Of a stretch of 64,000 nt of DNA, positions 63,001-64,000 are shown piece after piece. Source of the stretch: Paracoccus sp. MBLB3053 (lineage in GTDB: Bacteria > Pseudomonadota > Alphaproteobacteria > Rhodobacterales > Rhodobacteraceae); contig NZ_JAVQLW010000001.1 of the NCBI RefSeq assembly GCF_031822435.1, positions 1,557,501 to 1,621,500 on the forward strand, given 5' to 3'. The notes below the pieces were generated by a model. That model did no database searches and was not told the DNA's origin. It saw only the letters and a list, made by a program, of their open reading frames with translations. Position 1 is the first letter of the stretch. Each line of letters starts with the position of its first letter. Made by a program: the position numbers and the translations under genes.

Positions 63001-63170
63001 GCGCAGGCAATGCAAGCCGCGCGCTGATCCGGCTCCGGAACGGCAAGATCGTCACCGTCCGTCTTGGCGACAAAATTGACGGCGGTACGATCAACTCGAT
63101 CGGAAATGGCCGGCTGACCTACGTGAAGGCAGGCAAGACCCGCGAACTCAGATTGCTGGACGGGCGATAG
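60069..63170 (+). CDS. GspL/PilM-like and GspC/PilP-like chimera membrane protein
   Basis: 1033 residues from ATG 60069. Residues about 1-160 resemble the actin-like cytoplasmic domain of GspL (DQILYTTLTIEPSGDRERAV, then YAIEELAFDWVGSGDSVRVAAVA). A disordered acidic stretch leads to a single membrane helix (about 351-373; basic residues before it, so N-in). A long Pro/Ala-rich periplasmic spacer (about 375-870), a TolA-like Ala/Arg/Gln coiled coil (about 875-927) and a small C-terminal domain (971-1033; TTIIGIIGAG, ALIRLRNGKIVTVRLGDK) resembling the GspC homology-region/PilP fold follow. No secretion or pilus genes are near. The function is unknown. The stop is immediately followed by the antiporter ATG. 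Confidence 0.75.
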   Translation: MSLDSLIEYGLSFSEDAVHLQHREAASDQGKGQRRPAWRHLGSVDFDEPTFREDLIQLRMMATGGDADLPLTVTLVIPDDQILYTTLTIEPSGDRERAVGRALDGLTPYAIEELAFDWVGSGDSVRVAAVARQTLREARDFAAEYGFDGSGFCADPDAAQFPGEPGFVLEQPQRMRPTIDPALAGVTAAAIMIADETTSATEAATDPSGSVVNVPAFAKGKGVESDSATEETDHQQGEPSAHEDLGAKAAEFDLPADATGASAQDAQAEVPDLTARSSSSEKPADAKPIPSIIRHGPASSETRKPGINPRAEAVMRRAAEARQSRNSGEAAQPKAPTAPRRQAPGHRGGLGRLAVMLAGLILGLVLIGAYILRDEVPAQISAPPEEPEITGAAEPSDPPVGDTASVSGRAQDEGRQAPNAFVASEIEAEPIEPGPAGIAVAAGPAGEGSREPSPAAPAPEPVVAVEAETGLGELELPPLGFGDRPLPEQRAILRAAAAVAAAVVPPARVTATPEPVAPSPATAAANAAPAAAPAAAAAEPSAPSSSPAEPSVIVTRATRPVSAPDQRTSRPSAETAVPPRAEAAVARVTSSVRPQLSPRRSTPQATEPRMDTAPRVPSDPLPYTESQRASQPITSTRPPARSRAAAEPEAQTQTLPAADRNASVIERATPFAGGIVRPPQRPEGSAPEPIGPDVLNADEQAMLRALIEDIGRRTALASKPVPRAFGPRFADTRPVRKPAQAGAATDVVSPSAINEVLKSANANTPDKPSAKAASVASSSRPAARPSGRGSASTVSDQAVEKAIASAVNASTATPGGVQLSALRSSPLPPRRSDSGRPPKSDDKNTAEKPDQSATDGAVAAAVAATAGPSEAEIAARRALDEQLQAQAEARIRARAQADAAAEAQARAQAEARARAQAEAEERAARARKQDYKPPEVDDEPEVAANAASGGVTAASVAKAATESRALDTGRTTIIGIIGAGNASRALIRLRNGKIVTVRLGDKIDGGTINSIGNGRLTYVKAGKTRELRLLDGR
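62692..62850 (+). repeat. Low-complexity coiled-coil coding repeat
   Basis: Imperfect short repeats of the GCC/GCG/CAG codon pattern, encoding Ala-Glu-Ala-Arg-Ala-Gln steps with RARAQAEA units, make a TolA-like helix. Slippage-prone DNA; copy number may vary between strains. Confidence 0.7.
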
Positions 63171-64000
63171 ATGGAATCATTTCTCCCGGCCGCCACGGTC
63201 TATCTCTTGACCATGGTCATCGCCGTGCCGCTTTCCGCGCGGCTGGGGCTGGGATCGGTTCTGGGCTACCTGATCTCGGGCATCGTCATCGGTCCCGTGC
63301 TTGGGCTGGCGGGAAGCGCCACCGAAATGGCCGACCTCCAGCATTTCGCCGAGTTCGGCGTGGTCATGATGATGTTCCTGATCGGGCTCGAGCTTGATCC
63401 GCGCACGTTATGGCAGATGCGGCACAAGCTGCTTGGGCTCGCGGGGATGCAGATCCTGGGAACGGTCGCGCTGCTCGCCTCGGTCGCGATGCTATTGGGG
63501 CAAAGCTGGCAGATCGCGCTGGCACTCGGCATGATCCTGTCGCTGAGCTCGACGGCGATCGTGCTTCAGACACTGTCGGAAAAGGCGCTGATGCAGACGG
63601 CCGGAGGGCGCAGCGCCTTCGCCGTTCTGCTGACCCAGGATATCGCCGTCATCCCGATGATCGCGTTGATGCCGCTTCTGGCTGTGCATGGTGCGGGCGT
63701 CTCGGGGGATGATCACGGCGCCGCCTCGATCCTGCAGGGCCTGCCGGGCTGGGCGCTGGCGCTTGTCACGTTGGGGGCGGTCGCTGTCGTGGTGTTGATC
63801 GGGCAGTATCTCGTTCGTCCCGCCTTTCGCTATGTGAACTCGTCGCGCGTCGGCGAACTCGATACGGCGCTGGCCCTGCTGATCGTCGTGGGCATCGCCT
63901 CGCTCATGGAAACGGTCGGCCTCTCGCCCGCGCTCGGTACCTTCCTTGCGGGCGTGGTGCTTGCGGGATCGGAGTTTCGTCATGATCTTGAAGCGCAGAT
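63171..64000 (+). CDS. KefB/CPA2-type cation:proton antiporter, N-terminal part
   Basis: The gene begins at ATG 63171, directly after the chimera's stop, and runs off the window after about 276 codons. The first helices (ESFLPAATVYLLTMVIAVPL, then GLGSVLGYLISGIVIGPVLG) and the FLIGLELDP and LALGMILSLSSTAIVLQTL motifs match the CPA2 monovalent cation:proton antiporter family (KefB/KefC/YbaL). The C-terminal TrkA-N/RCK domain, if present, is outside the window. K+ or Na+ exchange is inferred. Confidence 0.9.
   Translation, partial: MESFLPAATVYLLTMVIAVPLSARLGLGSVLGYLISGIVIGPVLGLAGSATEMADLQHFAEFGVVMMMFLIGLELDPRTLWQMRHKLLGLAGMQILGTVALLASVAMLLGQSWQIALALGMILSLSSTAIVLQTLSEKALMQTAGGRSAFAVLLTQDIAVIPMIALMPLLAVHGAGVSGDDHGAASILQGLPGWALALVTLGAVAVVVLIGQYLVRPAFRYVNSSRVGELDTALALLIVVGIASLMETVGLSPALGTFLAGVVLAGSEFRHDLEAQ

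Overview
The window reads as a chromosomal stretch of a high-GC alphaproteobacterium of the Rhodobacteraceae, most likely Paracoccus or a close relative. This rests on family content and gene order rather than a database search: an rpsP-rimM-trmD-rplS-rpmE block behind ffh, a pyruvate dehydrogenase operon whose E1-beta carries its own lipoyl domain, a MipZ-type division ATPase, a murA-DUF2948-hisD-UPF0262-phosphatase series, the MoxR/DUF58/BatA/DUF4159 cluster, an RSP_2648-type PIN protein, an ALDH16-type dehydrogenase next to deoC, and lpxI rather than lpxH. I see no phage, insertion sequence, CRISPR array or rRNA operon; nearly everything is vertically inherited core or family-level genome.

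Layout. 1-9.5 kb: cysteine synthase tail, MscS-type channel, AI-2E transporter, gyrA, dsbB, DedA protein, YpfJ-type metalloprotease, RatA/Coq10 protein. 9.5-13.8 kb: sulfotransferase-like protein, esterase-like hydrolase, EamA transporter, and a LysR regulator divergent from an azoreductase. 13.8-18.9 kb: translation and secretion block (ffh, acetyltransferase, chorismate mutase, S16, RimM, TrmD, L19, L31) opened by a hairpin-rich leader. 18.9-24.8 kb: two tiny unknown genes divergent from mipZ, then an RND efflux pair. 24.8-29 kb (minus): pyruvate dehydrogenase operon and ftsB. 29-34.7 kb: two envelope proteins, deoC-ALDH16, a hydroxypyruvate isomerase-like protein and DUF1285. 34.7-41.5 kb: five tightly overlapping genes of the MoxR/DUF58/BatA system. 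41.5-45.2 kb: lipid A genes fabZ-lpxA-lpxI-lpxB and convergent ridA. 45.3-50.2 kb: tRNA-Thr, then murA, DUF2948, hisD, UPF0262 and a small phosphatase. 50.2-57.6 kb: Entner-Doudoroff genes edd (minus) and zwf-pgl-pgi (plus) flanking an RNA methyltransferase and a PIN protein. 57.7-64 kb: O-acetylhomoserine sulfhydrylase, SIMPL protein, a giant GspL/GspC-like chimera, and the start of a KefB-type antiporter.

How it works together. Glucose-6-phosphate enters the Entner-Doudoroff route through Pgi, Zwf, Pgl and Edd, and pyruvate goes to acetyl-CoA through PDH. The divergent edd and zwf promoters each carry the same 12-base palindrome inside the -35/-10 spacer, so one repressor probably controls both. 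Cell-envelope synthesis is represented by MurA and the lipid A enzymes, division by MipZ and FtsB.

The most unusual items are the 1033-residue protein joining a GspL/PilM-like cytoplasmic domain to a GspC/PilP-like periplasmic domain with no secretion genes near it; the shared edd/zwf operator; a 9-bp hairpin that buries the metY ribosome binding site; the four-hairpin ffh leader with its promoter overlapping a terminator; the split BatA/DUF4159 pair; and two mini-ORFs that bridge intercistronic gaps with ATGA overlaps at one or both ends.
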